Source of the DNA: a virus
Length of the DNA stretch: 45,548 nucleotides
Reading direction: 5' to 3' (one strand)
Virus record (IMG/VR): IMGVR_UViG_3300036900_000123
Coordinates: 1 to 45,548 of that record
Shown here: piece after piece, positions 37,261 through 45,375 of the stretch
Layout of the letters: each line of letters opens with the position of its first letter
How positions within the stretch are numbered: position 1 is the stretch's first letter
Translations under genes and position numbers: made by a program
Notes under the pieces: generated by a model
What the model was told of the DNA's origin: nothing
Databases searched by the model: none
What the model saw: the letters and a program-made list of their open reading frames with translations, nothing else

Positions 37261-39845
37261 TAGCGACAGAACACCGTTAGAGCAAACGTATCGTCGACCT
37301 GCGTGCCCACGGCCGGCCCCTGCGAATAGATATGATCATTCGCTGCAGCGCATCCGGCCCCGAGTACTACGCTTGCGTTAGGCGCAGTCACGAACACTTC
37401 CACTTGGCAATCGATTACCGAGTGACCGATGCACTGAGGGATGGTCACGGTCGTGGGGCCCGAGACTGGGCCCAGCGATACTGTCAAGGTCTCCGTCGAG
37501 AAGGGAGCAATTTCAGTGTTCTCGGCCGGACTCTGCGAAATGATGTTGTCGGCGATGACCGACGCACTGTTAGCAAGCGTTGTGTCGACAAATACGGAGC
37601 TGAAGGTAAGCGCTCTAATTGCATTGGCACAGGCAGAGAGTGAAGTCGGGGCGGCCACGCAATCGGGAAGTTTCCAAGTCGTTACAGGATGAATCGTCAG
37701 CTGTAATAATGCCGTGCCGCCGAATCCATCAGATACGAGAATCAAAACAATCGCCCCGCCCTCGTTCTCAACGGTGGGGGTGCCTGTGATATGACATGTC
37801 GTGGCATTCATTGCGAGACCAGTGGGTAAGTTATTGGAGACTACCGCACAGGTCAGCGTGTCGTTATCGGCATCCGTGCAAATCTGCGTCACGTCGAAAG
37901 CCGTCATAGCGACGCCAGTCTTGAGCACTAGATCTTGAGGATGAATGCATGTCGGTGAACGATTGTTGAAAACGGCCTTGAGCGTGAGAGGCATGTAAGT
38001 CGCGCTGCTCACATCAAAGACCAAACCGCTATCGGCAATTTGTCGACCGCTCGCCGTAAAGCTCAAATTTCCGTCTGATAGTGCTTGAAGAATGGCCGAT
38101 GACGGACTGACCGTGCTCACTATTCTCGGTATATCCCCCACCGCAATAGTATGGACAGCTAGAGGCGCACCCGATGCAGTTGCAGAGCCGCCATAGTTAT
38201 CCTTGATTGTCTCTCCATTCGAGAAAGTCCCCGAGAGAGTCTTGATGGTAAGCGTGCCCGAGCTTCCGCCATCGGAATCAGCCTCCACCGTTCCGTAGGC
38301 CCCGCTCGTCGCCCCCACCACCACTCCATTGAGAGTGAAATTGGCCGTCTGCGCTGAGTAAGTAAGTGTGACGATTCCAGAAGTGTTGTAGAGGTCAAAT
38401 AGCGTATTAGCCGCGACCGAGGTCAATCCTACGGAACACGCGACGAACTGGTAGCCATTGGGAGCGAACAAGCACTGACCCGGCAGCGAATGAACTGACG
38501 CTTCATGCTGACCGCCATAGGTGCCCACGTCATACAAGTCATAGTCCGGATAAGCGGGCGAATCCGTCGAGGTCAATACCATCGTCCCAGTCGCATCGTC
38601 ACTCGTCGCGAACCGTATACAGCCGCCCGTCTGAGCTTCAACTTGAGCCACAGTGGGAGCTGCAGCACCGGGCGCACAGGCGACGAGATAAACCGTTCCA
38701 GGCCCATCCAGAACCTTAGAGTTCGTGGTGTAAGCCGTGTCATTCATCGACGCCACACTGACTGGCGTCGTGAATGCGGGGATCTTGTATTGATTCGCGA
38801 TGCTGACGTTCGCGGCGATATTGCCACCGCCAGTAGAACTCAGCGCGTAGTAGCCGTCCTTGACCGTGCCGTCCGTGATGCTTGAGAACGTGCATGTGCC
38901 CTGCACATTGGCCGTCATAGCAGCGCTACATGACTTGAACGCCGCTGCGCCTGTATGGTCCTGACCTGCTACGACTTGCGCGACTGTGGGGGCAGCGGCT
39001 CCTGCAGTCTGCTCGATGCCGTAGAAGGTGCAATCGGTGCAGGCCGTCGTGGCCGTGACGGGAATCGAGCTCGTCGTGCGCGTGCCGATTGAGGGGGAGA
39101 CCGAGAACGTCGGCACTGCTGAATCCTGCTGATCCAGCGAAATGACGAGCGAGAACTGCGCGCTATTGTCCTCGTCGGCCGGCATGAAATGATTCGCCGA
39201 GCTCGTGCTCACCGCCGTCGTTTCGATTCGGTAGCACGCGGCTGTCTGCGGCCATGAGTCCGTCGTTAAAGTCTGACTGGACATGCGCCCCGTGTTGACA
39301 TCGCTGGGACAAGCAATAGGGTCGTAGTTAGTCGTGCCGACAGAAATCTTGCCGCCGATCGCGAGCACGAGCGTATTAGCGTGCGTGATCGTGAGCGTTT
39401 GCGAGAAGAAGAAGCCGCTAGAGTTCGTGCCTACTATGCTCGCGTGCACCATCGTCGAGCAGTCGGGAGCCGTCGGCCCCGAGAACGTCACGGCCTGCTG
39501 AACGACCGTATTACTGCTACCGCTCCAGTCGAGCGTCGGCATCGTGTCGCCGCCCGCCGCGACCTTGCAGAATAGATGCTCGTTCCAGATCGTATTTGAA
39601 TCAATCGTCGTCGGATCGATGCGCGTATAGCCGGCAGGCGTAGAGAGCGTGCGCGCGGCGCCATTAGCCGAAACGATCGAATAAATCAGAATGACATCGC
39701 CGGCCGAAATGGTCGGAGCCGAGGGCGCAGTATTATCGCAGGAAGAGCCTGCGCAGATCGTGCCGTCTGAATGGTGCGTCCACGGACCTGCACGAGCCGT
39801 GCTCGCCATGAATGACGCGACGAGGGCAATGACAAGCCATTTCAC
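37260..39845 (-). CDS. Large exported multidomain protein with PASTA-like C-terminus
   Basis: This 861-aa protein starts at GTG 39845 (overlap TGA/GTG). Signal peptide MKWLVIALVASFMASTARA, cut after ARA. The N-terminal domain (PAGYTRIDPTTIDSNTIWNE) is beta-rich; about residues 550-730 contain cadherin/He_PIG-like stretches (LTCAVVSNNLPTGLAMNATT, CHITGTPTVENEG). The last 135 residues show the PASTA-like pattern IISQSPAENTEIAPFSTETL, repeated as a second weaker copy. PASTA domains bind peptidoglycan in cell-wall enzymes and kinases, so this protein may act at the wall after export. Sec signals are unusual for a phage tail protein. Confidence 0.68.
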   Translation of the reverse strand: MKWLVIALVASFMASTARAGPWTHHSDGTICAGSSCDNTAPSAPTISAGDVILIYSIVSANGAARTLSTPAGYTRIDPTTIDSNTIWNEHLFCKVAAGGDTMPTLDWSGSSNTVVQQAVTFSGPTAPDCSTMVHASIVGTNSSGFFFSQTLTITHANTLVLAIGGKISVGTTNYDPIACPSDVNTGRMSSQTLTTDSWPQTAACYRIETTAVSTSSANHFMPADEDNSAQFSLVISLDQQDSAVPTFSVSPSIGTRTTSSIPVTATTACTDCTFYGIEQTAGAAAPTVAQVVAGQDHTGAAAFKSCSAAMTANVQGTCTFSSITDGTVKDGYYALSSTGGGNIAANVSIANQYKIPAFTTPVSVASMNDTAYTTNSKVLDGPGTVYLVACAPGAAAPTVAQVEAQTGGCIRFATSDDATGTMVLTSTDSPAYPDYDLYDVGTYGGQHEASVHSLPGQCLFAPNGYQFVACSVGLTSVAANTLFDLYNTSGIVTLTYSAQTANFTLNGVVVGATSGAYGTVEADSDGGSSGTLTIKTLSGTFSNGETIKDNYGGSATASGAPLAVHTIAVGDIPRIVSTVSPSSAILQALSDGNLSFTASGRQIADSGLVFDVSSATYMPLTLKAVFNNRSPTCIHPQDLVLKTGVAMTAFDVTQICTDADNDTLTCAVVSNNLPTGLAMNATTCHITGTPTVENEGGAIVLILVSDGFGGTALLQLTIHPVTTWKLPDCVAAPTSLSACANAIRALTFSSVFVDTTLANSASVIADNIISQSPAENTEIAPFSTETLTVSLGPVSGPTTVTIPQCIGHSVIDCQVEVFVTAPNASVVLGAGCAAANDHIYSQGPAVGTQVDDTFALTVFCR

Positions 39846-42496
39846 GGATAGCCTGACGGCTTCGTCAAATGCGTGAGCGGCACCGTGTCGATGATGTGCT
39901 TCTGTCCCGTGGCGCCGCTCCAGTACTGCGAAGCCCCACCGTCACCACGATCGAATATCTCGTTGAAGTTCGGCTCCCAGATCAAATAGTGCGCACAAGC
40001 TTGGGAGTTTGAAACGTCTACCACTTGTTGCGAACTCAAACCAGGATGGCCGCCGACCGAGCCGTAACCCATTTCAGATAGCTCGACGGATTTCATCGAC
40101 ACGAACTCACCGCAATAGTCGTGACTTGAAGCTCCAGCGGATGAGTTCAGTCCCCGGATCACGCAGCCTGTTGCCGTATTGGGACAGCTATAGCCGAACG
40201 GAAATGTGGATGGCGGCGCCGGTATGGTGTCGCCATCGCCCACTCCCACGGCAATCGACTTATAGTAGGCAAAGAGCGCTTCGACTGAAGCCGGGGTATT
40301 CACACCCGTCCAGTTGAGGGGAATCCAGATCAAAGTAGTTGGGAACGCTTGACGTGCGGCAAGTGCTACATTCTTCCAAGCAGCATCCTCTGCTGCGCCG
40401 CTGATTCCCACGTTGCCCACCGCGTCGTCCGTCTCCTGCTGAATGCGGACGAAGGCGAGCGTGGCATTACTGTCGAACTGCGCCCCATAAGCCGCAAGTA
40501 GTCTTGTGAAATATCCGAGACAGGTCGAGTCCGTCTTCAGTAGATCCATCGAGTCGGAGCCACCCGAAGCGCCGGCCGACATTTCCATATAGAGACAATT
40601 CGCGTCACAGAGGTATTGCGGGTAGTAGGTGCTGCACTGCGTGAGACTCGACGGTCCATAGAGCCCGAGGTTGATGAGAACACCCACCTTCTTGCCGGGG
40701 TAGTTCGTATTGACGAAGGCGAGCTCGTTCGTGAGCCACGAAATACCGGAGGCGAAGTTGTTGCCGGCGTCGCTCTCGAGATACTTCCAGTCGATCCAGA
40801 TCTCGGTCCCAATGACATGCGAGTCCGTGCCGAGACTGAAAGCGGAATAGAGGTTGTGGCGAGCAGCATCGCAGTTTGTACCGCAGGAAAGATTGTGCGT
40901 GTGAGCTCGGACATAATGACCCGGATTCCACTTGAGACTCGCCCCGCCCACGTTGGGAGTAGCTGAAACGCCACCCGTGGCCGCCGACTCATTCGGAATC
41001 GTCTCGGCGTCAAGCGCCGTCACGGTCCAAGTTCCACCCGTCATCGTGCTCACAGTCTTAGAGGCACGACCTGAATTCGTAACCTGGCAATAGGTGAAGT
41101 CGATTGAAATCGCTACGCCCGTTGTACCGTCATTGGTTGCTGCTGCTCCACATCCTGCAACCTTCGAATCATTCAAGGTAATCGCGATGTTCGAGAAGCC
41201 GACCGTCCAGGAGCCGCCGTCATAGGAGTAGTAGATCGTCGCGACATTGGCGCTGATGCATTCGGCCGTATAGGGAACGCCAGTAAGAGCGACGGAGCTC
41301 GAAGTGGAGAGCGTTCCGCCATCTGTAGGTCGGAGATTGTATTGGAGGAGGTAATTCGCCCCCGTTCGCAGCACTACCGTCGAGAGACGAGCAGAAGTCA
41401 GGCTCGAGCTATTGCCAATAGTCGCCCCGATGGCTTTGTTGTAGGTGGCTACGTTGGGGATAGCAGCCGGGAGACTGAAGACGCAGGGAGTCGTGCCGGC
41501 AACGGGGGCTAACGCGGCTTCGAAGGCGTCGTCTTTGCCTCCCTCGAGCCCATAGCCCGCCGTTCCGGTCGTCGCGACCGTCCACTTACCCCCTGTCGGA
41601 GCCGCCGCTTGAGTTGCGGAACCCGTAACTCCAGTCCCAATGGCCGTCGCGGTGAAGTCATTCGTCAGGCCCGGAGTCGGGGCCACCAAGGTATCGACCA
41701 TCGAGCCATTGAGCTTGATGTTGTAGGTCGCAACTCCTTTACGCTGGACGCCGTCATTGGGGTCGTTCGTGAGGTCAAACGCCACTGTGACGGTATTGGT
41801 CCCTGGAGTGGCCGTAATGCCTGTGACGGGATTGGGCGGCGTGGTATCGGAGGTCGGTGGGCTGACATAGGACCAGTTTTGGGTACCGCAGTCCTTTGAG
41901 TTACCGCTGACGGTGCCCCGAATTTTCAAGGCCCCAGCACCCGTGGCCGAGCCCGCATTGATGAGGTTATTGCCCGTACCGGAGCTTGAGATCGACCATT
42001 GCGTGGTCGCATCGGTGCCCGAGACCGAGACGACGCTTAAAACGGCTGTCGCGGCCCCGGTTCCTGAGAAGAACTGCCGATAGTTGGCGCTATAAGCTGT
42101 GCCCGTCTGAAGCCCTATAAGGGGCGGGGCGGCCGTATTGTCACAGTTCAGGGTAAGGATGGCCGGGTCTTTACAATCGGATCTATCGGCCTTTACGCAG
42201 GGGTATTGGGTATCACAGGCCCCATCAGGATTGCCGGCACAATTGAGGGTGAAGGGCAGGGTAACAGCATCGGCCGTACCCATGAAGGCAAAGAGCTTGT
42301 TCCAGGCGTTACAGACCGTGGCTGCGGTCGTCTTGGAGGCATAGCCCGAGTCCGCCTTGGTGCCCGTCTCCTGATAGACGCAGGGGATATGGCCTGTCTT
42401 GGGGTCGACGAGATTTCCACGGACCCAGCCGCCCTGAACCGGCAGCACAGCAAGGAGGATTGTGGTCGCTAGAACAACGACCCAGAGTCGGCGCAT
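39842..42496 (-). CDS. Large exported glycosidase-like protein
   Basis: This 884-aa protein has a signal peptide MRRLWVVVLATTILLAVLPVQG. Residues about 218-290 (PPNPVTGITATPGTNTVTVA) form a FN3-like module. The C-terminal 340 residues look like a TIM barrel: EIWIDWKYLESDAGNNFASG, VGVLINLGLYGPSSL, AFVRIQQETDD and MKSVELSEMGYGSV, with two Glu positions (QQE, SEM) in the places of the acid/base and nucleophile of clan-A glycoside hydrolases, and YLIWEPNF. It may cut capsule or wall polysaccharide. It is the first gene after the late terminator. Confidence 0.68.
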   Translation of the reverse strand: MRRLWVVVLATTILLAVLPVQGGWVRGNLVDPKTGHIPCVYQETGTKADSGYASKTTAATVCNAWNKLFAFMGTADAVTLPFTLNCAGNPDGACDTQYPCVKADRSDCKDPAILTLNCDNTAAPPLIGLQTGTAYSANYRQFFSGTGAATAVLSVVSVSGTDATTQWSISSSGTGNNLINAGSATGAGALKIRGTVSGNSKDCGTQNWSYVSPPTSDTTPPNPVTGITATPGTNTVTVAFDLTNDPNDGVQRKGVATYNIKLNGSMVDTLVAPTPGLTNDFTATAIGTGVTGSATQAAAPTGGKWTVATTGTAGYGLEGGKDDAFEAALAPVAGTTPCVFSLPAAIPNVATYNKAIGATIGNSSSLTSARLSTVVLRTGANYLLQYNLRPTDGGTLSTSSSVALTGVPYTAECISANVATIYYSYDGGSWTVGFSNIAITLNDSKVAGCGAAATNDGTTGVAISIDFTYCQVTNSGRASKTVSTMTGGTWTVTALDAETIPNESAATGGVSATPNVGGASLKWNPGHYVRAHTHNLSCGTNCDAARHNLYSAFSLGTDSHVIGTEIWIDWKYLESDAGNNFASGISWLTNELAFVNTNYPGKKVGVLINLGLYGPSSLTQCSTYYPQYLCDANCLYMEMSAGASGGSDSMDLLKTDSTCLGYFTRLLAAYGAQFDSNATLAFVRIQQETDDAVGNVGISGAAEDAAWKNVALAARQAFPTTLIWIPLNWTGVNTPASVEALFAYYKSIAVGVGDGDTIPAPPSTFPFGYSCPNTATGCVIRGLNSSAGASSHDYCGEFVSMKSVELSEMGYGSVGGHPGLSSQQVVDVSNSQACAHYLIWEPNFNEIFDRGDGGASQYWSGATGQKHIIDTVPLTHLTKPSGYP

Positions 42497-42510
42497 GAAC
42501 CTCCAGACAC

Positions 42511-42536
42511 AAAAAACCCCGTACGTGACGGGGTTT
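42511..42536 (-). terminator. Rho-independent terminator ahead of the late operon
   Basis: On the minus strand the hairpin AAACCCCGT (42528-42536) with ACGGGGTTT (42514-42522) has a 9-bp stem and 5-nt loop, followed by T-rich sequence (42511-42516 complement). It lies between the Q-like gene and the first late gene, as lambda tR' lies after the late promoter, so it is a plausible antitermination target. Confidence 0.85.
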
Positions 42537-42556
42537 AGTGCAATTTTTGGGGAAAG

Positions 42557-43030
42557 TTAGGCAGTCTTGGAAATACTAGGGCTGTCGTTCATCCGGGTCA
42601 ATAGAACCGGCGAGAATATTAGGCGTCGGTAGGCGTTGCGCGCAGCGGACAAGCGATGCCAGAACATGGGCTCAGAGACTCCCAAGAGCGGTGCAATTTC
42701 CCTGCCACTATATGGCTGGCCATCGGTCTTACAGGGCAACGCATACCGGGCTGCCAAGACTTCGTAATGCTCCCGTGACAATTCGAGCACCTGACGGTTG
42801 ATCTCCCAGAAACGGGATCTAGCTGGAGGATCGAGGCACAAAATCCGATGTCCCGTCCTAGATCCACGGCCGCACAGGAGCTGGACGAGCGTGGACATCG
42901 GCGAATAGCCGTCCGAGGCGTACTGTAGACCCAGCCAGAAACCCCACCGTCGAAGCTCCGACTCCACCACGGAGTCTTCGTGTGTGTTCCTAGCCACAAA
43001 TGCCTTGGGCCAAGGAATGATGGTAGCCAT
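42557..43030 (-). CDS. Antiterminator Q-like late regulator
   Basis: The 157-aa form starts at ATG 43030 (an ATG at 43066 adds 12 residues with a poor site). It has LRRWGFWLGLQYASDGYSPM, then HYEVLAARYALPCKTDGQPY, SGREIAPLLGVSEPMFWHRL (HTH) and SAARNAYRRLIF. The size, HTH and position immediately upstream of a strong terminator and the late genes match phage antitermination Q/DUF1133-type proteins. Direct homology could not be tested. Confidence 0.72.
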   Translation of the reverse strand: MATIIPWPKAFVARNTHEDSVVESELRRWGFWLGLQYASDGYSPMSTLVQLLCGRGSRTGHRILCLDPPARSRFWEINRQVLELSREHYEVLAARYALPCKTDGQPYSGREIAPLLGVSEPMFWHRLSAARNAYRRLIFSPVLLTRMNDSPSISKTA

Positions 43031-43083
43031 AGCTAAACCCGAGGTGATCTGCACCAGATGATGCAAGAATCATACAGGACAAG

Positions 43084-43386
43084 TTATCGGTCCTTCACTG
43101 AGCCGATTGGAGCAGCCAAATCGGTGTCTTCCCGAGACGGCGGCTCAATTATCGTAACTGCGATCCACGGGTATTCGAGCTTGTTGCCGTCGGTCGTGAT
43201 CTTCCCCAGCGCTTCCAGGCGTCGTATAGCGCGATAGACGCCTTTCATTTCGCTCATCTCGAAGCATGACACTCGTGGCGTCTTGCGCAGCACGGCAAGC
43301 ACGGTGGCGTCGTCTTTGAGCTGCTTGTTCGTCAAATGGTCGACGGTAGAGAACCTGTCGATGTGGAATCCGCTGTAATTTCTCAT
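43084..43386 (-). CDS. Winged-helix-like hypothetical protein
   Basis: This 100-aa product has DDATVLAVLRKTPRVSCFEM, SEMKGVYRAIRRLEALGKIT and TDGNKLEYPWIAV. This is the helix-turn-helix-wing layout of small winged-helix proteins. It may be a regulator coupled to the Q-like gene. It overlaps the upstream frame by ATGA at 43383. Confidence 0.6.
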   Translation of the reverse strand: MRNYSGFHIDRFSTVDHLTNKQLKDDATVLAVLRKTPRVSCFEMSEMKGVYRAIRRLEALGKITTDGNKLEYPWIAVTIIEPPSREDTDLAAPIGSVKDR

Positions 43387-43505
43387 GCGTCCTCCGAAGG
43401 CACATGCGCCGGCTTGAGATAAGCCGTCCCGAGCGTCCAGAGCGTCTGTAAGCCGTCCTGGCGTCTCAACTCATGCTGAAAGGTCCGAGCGCCCATCTCC
43501 CGCAA
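43383..43505 (-). CDS. Short ORF, possibly the 3' part of a frameshifted gene
   Basis: A 40-aa frame from TTG 43505, after gaggag, ends in TGA overlapping the next ATG. Its frame stays open to about 43594 with protein-like text (SWCRFDLEQREIDHEESLRE) but no normal start codon. A different frame has ATG at 43605, overlapping the preceding TAA, and ends after 8 codons. A single-base shift would join the two into about 70 aa. Real frameshift or sequencing error; function unknown. Confidence 0.4.
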   Translation of the reverse strand: MREMGARTFQHELRRQDGLQTLWTLGTAYLKPAHVPSEDA

Positions 43506-43597
43506 AGACTCCTCGTGGTCGATCTCACGCTGTTCTAGGTCAAACCGGCACCAGCTTAGGGGAACGAGCGTTTCGGTCTCAAAGGTTGCGACTCTGC

Positions 43598-44017
43598 TTA
43601 ATCATAAGCCGCCACGGCGAGTACACCTGTGGCCCCCCGCGTTCGATGAGCCTTGAGATTCTCGAGCTGTGACTTGTAATGAGCCTTCATGGCGTCTTTA
43701 TCGGCTTTACGGTAACGAAAGAGCTTGGCCTTGCGCTCCACCAGCATGGCATATCGCGTCTCCCCTAGAAGGCTTTCAAAGAGCCTGACGTGCTCATGAT
43801 GGTCATCCGTCGTGATCCTGTGACAAGACGCACAGAGAAGTACCGCGTTATCAGGGAACCAGCGGGTGGAATTGTACTTACGACTGTAGAAATGGCTACA
43901 GTGAGCATCTTGGCCCTTTCGATCTGGAAACTCCCGCCCACACCTCGCACAGGTCCAGTCATGAGCTTCTCGAATCAGATCCGAGAAGACGGCGTCTAGA
44001 GCGTCGCGCTTAATCAT
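43598..44017 (-). CDS. ninG: NinG-like recombination nuclease
   Basis: This 139-aa protein has DWTCARCGREFPDRKGQDAH, CSHFYSRKYNSTRWFPDNAV and LLCASCHRITTDDHHEH, two CxxC pairs and a HNH-like His set, typical of lambda NinG (Rap), a structure-specific nuclease in recombination. A C-terminal helix (AMLVERKAKLFRYRKADKDA) suits DNA binding. With NinB in the other operon it forms the phage recombination set. Confidence 0.75.
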   Translation of the reverse strand: MIKRDALDAVFSDLIREAHDWTCARCGREFPDRKGQDAHCSHFYSRKYNSTRWFPDNAVLLCASCHRITTDDHHEHVRLFESLLGETRYAMLVERKAKLFRYRKADKDAMKAHYKSQLENLKAHRTRGATGVLAVAAYD

Positions 44018-44031
44018 TGGTTTGGCCCCGA

Positions 44032-44514
44032 CTAACCTCTAATTCTCTCGCGATACACGATCCCAACTTCGTCTATCAGCTGGCGTGAAAACTTCAGATC
44101 TGCGTGCCAACGTGACGGAACAGACTTGACCGGATACGAAACGATTTCGGCGATGCCGACCTGAATGATCTCGACCACGCAGCGAGTGCATGGCGGACCT
44201 CCCCAAACATCTCCTGTGTCGTCGGTGGCCGCAAGGTAAAGCGAGCAGCCCTTGAGCCTCATGCCTGTCCGTGCGGCTGCTAGGAGCGCGTTCATCTCGG
44301 CGTGGACCACGAGCTTCAACTTTGTGTCGCGGTCAGCTAGACGCTCTGGAGTGTCTGCAACGCCACGCGGAAATCCATTGAAGCCTGCCGACAGAATCTC
44401 CTTGTCAGGTCCGACGATCACAGAGCCGACCTTAGTGCTCGGATCTTTGGACAGAGCCGAATGATGCAGCGCGAGCGCTAAGAAGTGTCGATCCCATTTT
44501 TCTGTAAAGGCCAT
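44032..44514 (-). CDS. Deoxycytidylate deaminase
   Basis: This 160-aa protein has VVHAEMNALLAAARTG (HAE motif) and GGPPCTRCVVEIIQVG (PCxxC), the two zinc-binding signatures. STKVGSVIVGPDKEILSAGF and NGFPRGV match dCMP deaminases. It converts dCMP to dUMP to feed dTMP synthesis. No dUTPase or thymidylate synthase is present, so the host must complete the pathway. Confidence 0.9.
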   Translation of the reverse strand: MAFTEKWDRHFLALALHHSALSKDPSTKVGSVIVGPDKEILSAGFNGFPRGVADTPERLADRDTKLKLVVHAEMNALLAAARTGMRLKGCSLYLAATDDTGDVWGGPPCTRCVVEIIQVGIAEIVSYPVKSVPSRWHADLKFSRQLIDEVGIVYRERIRG

Positions 44515-44533
44515 TTCAAATCCTCTTCTCTTG

Positions 44534-44848
44534 CTAGACAGTCCTAAACCTGAGCCTCAAGAACAGATTCGCCGCGTCTTTACAGCCCTTCCCCACGTCA
44601 TTCCCCTTGTTCTGAGCCTGATACCGAGCTGCGTTCCTGTACACGGACTTGGATCTCAAGCACTGCTCGAGCTCGATTCGGTGCCTGATTCGGCTCTTGG
44701 AGCATTTGAGCTGCAAAGCCCAGGCTTCCATACTGTGCTCTTCTCCATCGACACTGATTACCCAGCTTTGATTGACCTGACGCTTATTGGCTAGACGTAC
44801 TGTGACTTCACAGCACTTACCGGGACAAACATACTCAGCTATAGACAT
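44534..44848 (-). CDS. Small DNA-binding protein with HNH-module-like HTH
   Basis: This 104-aa product has a beta start (CCEVTVRLANKRQVNQSWVI) and then EEHSMEAWALQLKCSKSRIR, an HTH like those that accompany phage HNH/homing enzymes. It starts at ATG 44848 with aggat 9 bases upstream. It is the first gene after the gene-free region and may be an early regulator of the leftward genes. Its 5' end hosts the putative plus-strand promoter of the ncRNA region. Confidence 0.6.
   Translation of the reverse strand: MSIAEYVCPGKCCEVTVRLANKRQVNQSWVISVDGEEHSMEAWALQLKCSKSRIRHRIELEQCLRSKSVYRNAARYQAQNKGNDVGKGCKDAANLFLRLRFRTV
44807..44835 (+). promoter_or_regulatory. Sigma70-like promoter candidate
   Basis: TTCACA (44807-44812) is 5/6 of -35 TTGACA. 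After 17 bp comes CATACT (44830-44835), a weak -10. It points into the gene-free structured region that ends in a plus-strand terminator. It overlaps the leftward gene 44534-44848, so the evidence is only sequence based. Confidence 0.4.
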
Positions 44849-45271
44849 GATTATCCTAGTATTTAGCTAGATCCCTAGGCAACGGCTTCAACTGAGCGTC
44901 CAGGCATCGGCATCCCAGCTTTCCACTGAGACACCGATCCTAGATCCCTGAGGTATCCGTGTTCCCCTCGGTCCAGACGAGCTACTTGTCAGCCCTTCGG
45001 CTGGCCGGTATTTCGGGGTTCTCGCCTTCGGCTCCCCTATGCGCTTGACCGGCATCCCGCAGCAACGCACTACGGTCTCCCGCTGCCGTTGTTTTCCCCG
45101 GTCGGAAGAGAGGCGGACAAAAAGAAATGGTCCCAACGGATTATTTCCGTCAGGTGGACTCGTCAAGCTGATTTGAGTAGAGTGCTTACCATCTTCATCC
45201 CGCAGATTGAAGATAACTCGACATAACGTCGAGCGCAAGGGGCTCACGCAATGTGGGCCCTTTGTCGTTTT
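44842..45271 (+). ncRNA. Candidate structured RNA, plus strand
   Basis: About 430 nt without a convincing gene, with a promoter-like site before and a terminator after. Predicted elements: CCTAG/CTAGG (44855-44880), ATCGG/CCGAT, GAGG/CCTC, CAGCC-CTTC-GGCTG, a closed arm GCCGGT...ACCGGC (45004 to 45052) with GGGG/CCCC and GCC-TTC-GGC inside, GCAGC/GCTGC, GTCC..GGAC with ACGGA/TCCGT, TCTTCA/TGAAGA, CTCGAC-ATAAC-GTCGAG and the terminator. No known family (riboswitch, tmRNA, intron) matched by eye. A minus-strand frame of 152 aa crosses it but looks unlike a protein. Confidence 0.5.
45240..45271 (+). terminator. Rho-independent terminator on the plus strand
   Basis: GGGCTCAC (45240-45247) and GTGGGCCC (45253-45260) form an 8-bp stem with one G-T pair and a 5-nt loop GCAAT, followed on the plus strand by TTTGTCGTTTT. 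There is no rightward gene upstream, so it most likely ends an RNA from the gene-free region. Confidence 0.75.
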
Positions 45272-45276
45272 AGGGG

Positions 45277-45375
45277 TCACTGAATGAAGCCCCCGCCCCA
45301 GAGCACGAGCAGCACTGCGATCCAGAAGGCGGCGAAGTAGAGCCATTCACGATCGGTGAGGGCGCGCTTGCTCAT
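45277..45375 (-). CDS. Tiny membrane protein (32 aa)
   Basis: ATG at 45373-45375, overlapping the stop of the upstream coiled-coil gene (ATGA). The product MSKRALTDREWLYFAAFWIA then VLLVLWGGGFIQ: a charged start and one transmembrane helix. It ends the short leftward operon of the HTH gene. Such peptides can act as membrane signals or exclusion factors, but function is unknown. Confidence 0.6.
   Translation of the reverse strand: MSKRALTDREWLYFAAFWIAVLLVLWGGGFIQ

Noticed and set aside
44842-45271. Group I or group II intron or tmRNA as identity of the structured region
   Set aside because: No P7/S core (AGATATAGTCC), no group II domain V (AGC...GTT with GNRA loop) and no tRNA-like T-arm were found; identity left open.
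44888-45346. A 152-aa minus-strand frame over the gene-free region
   Set aside because: It overlaps a convincing 32-aa gene, has no good ribosome-binding site, has a composition (Arg/Ser/Pro-rich, many Cys) unlike a folded protein, and lies over several perfect RNA stems. It is treated as a shadow of the structured region.
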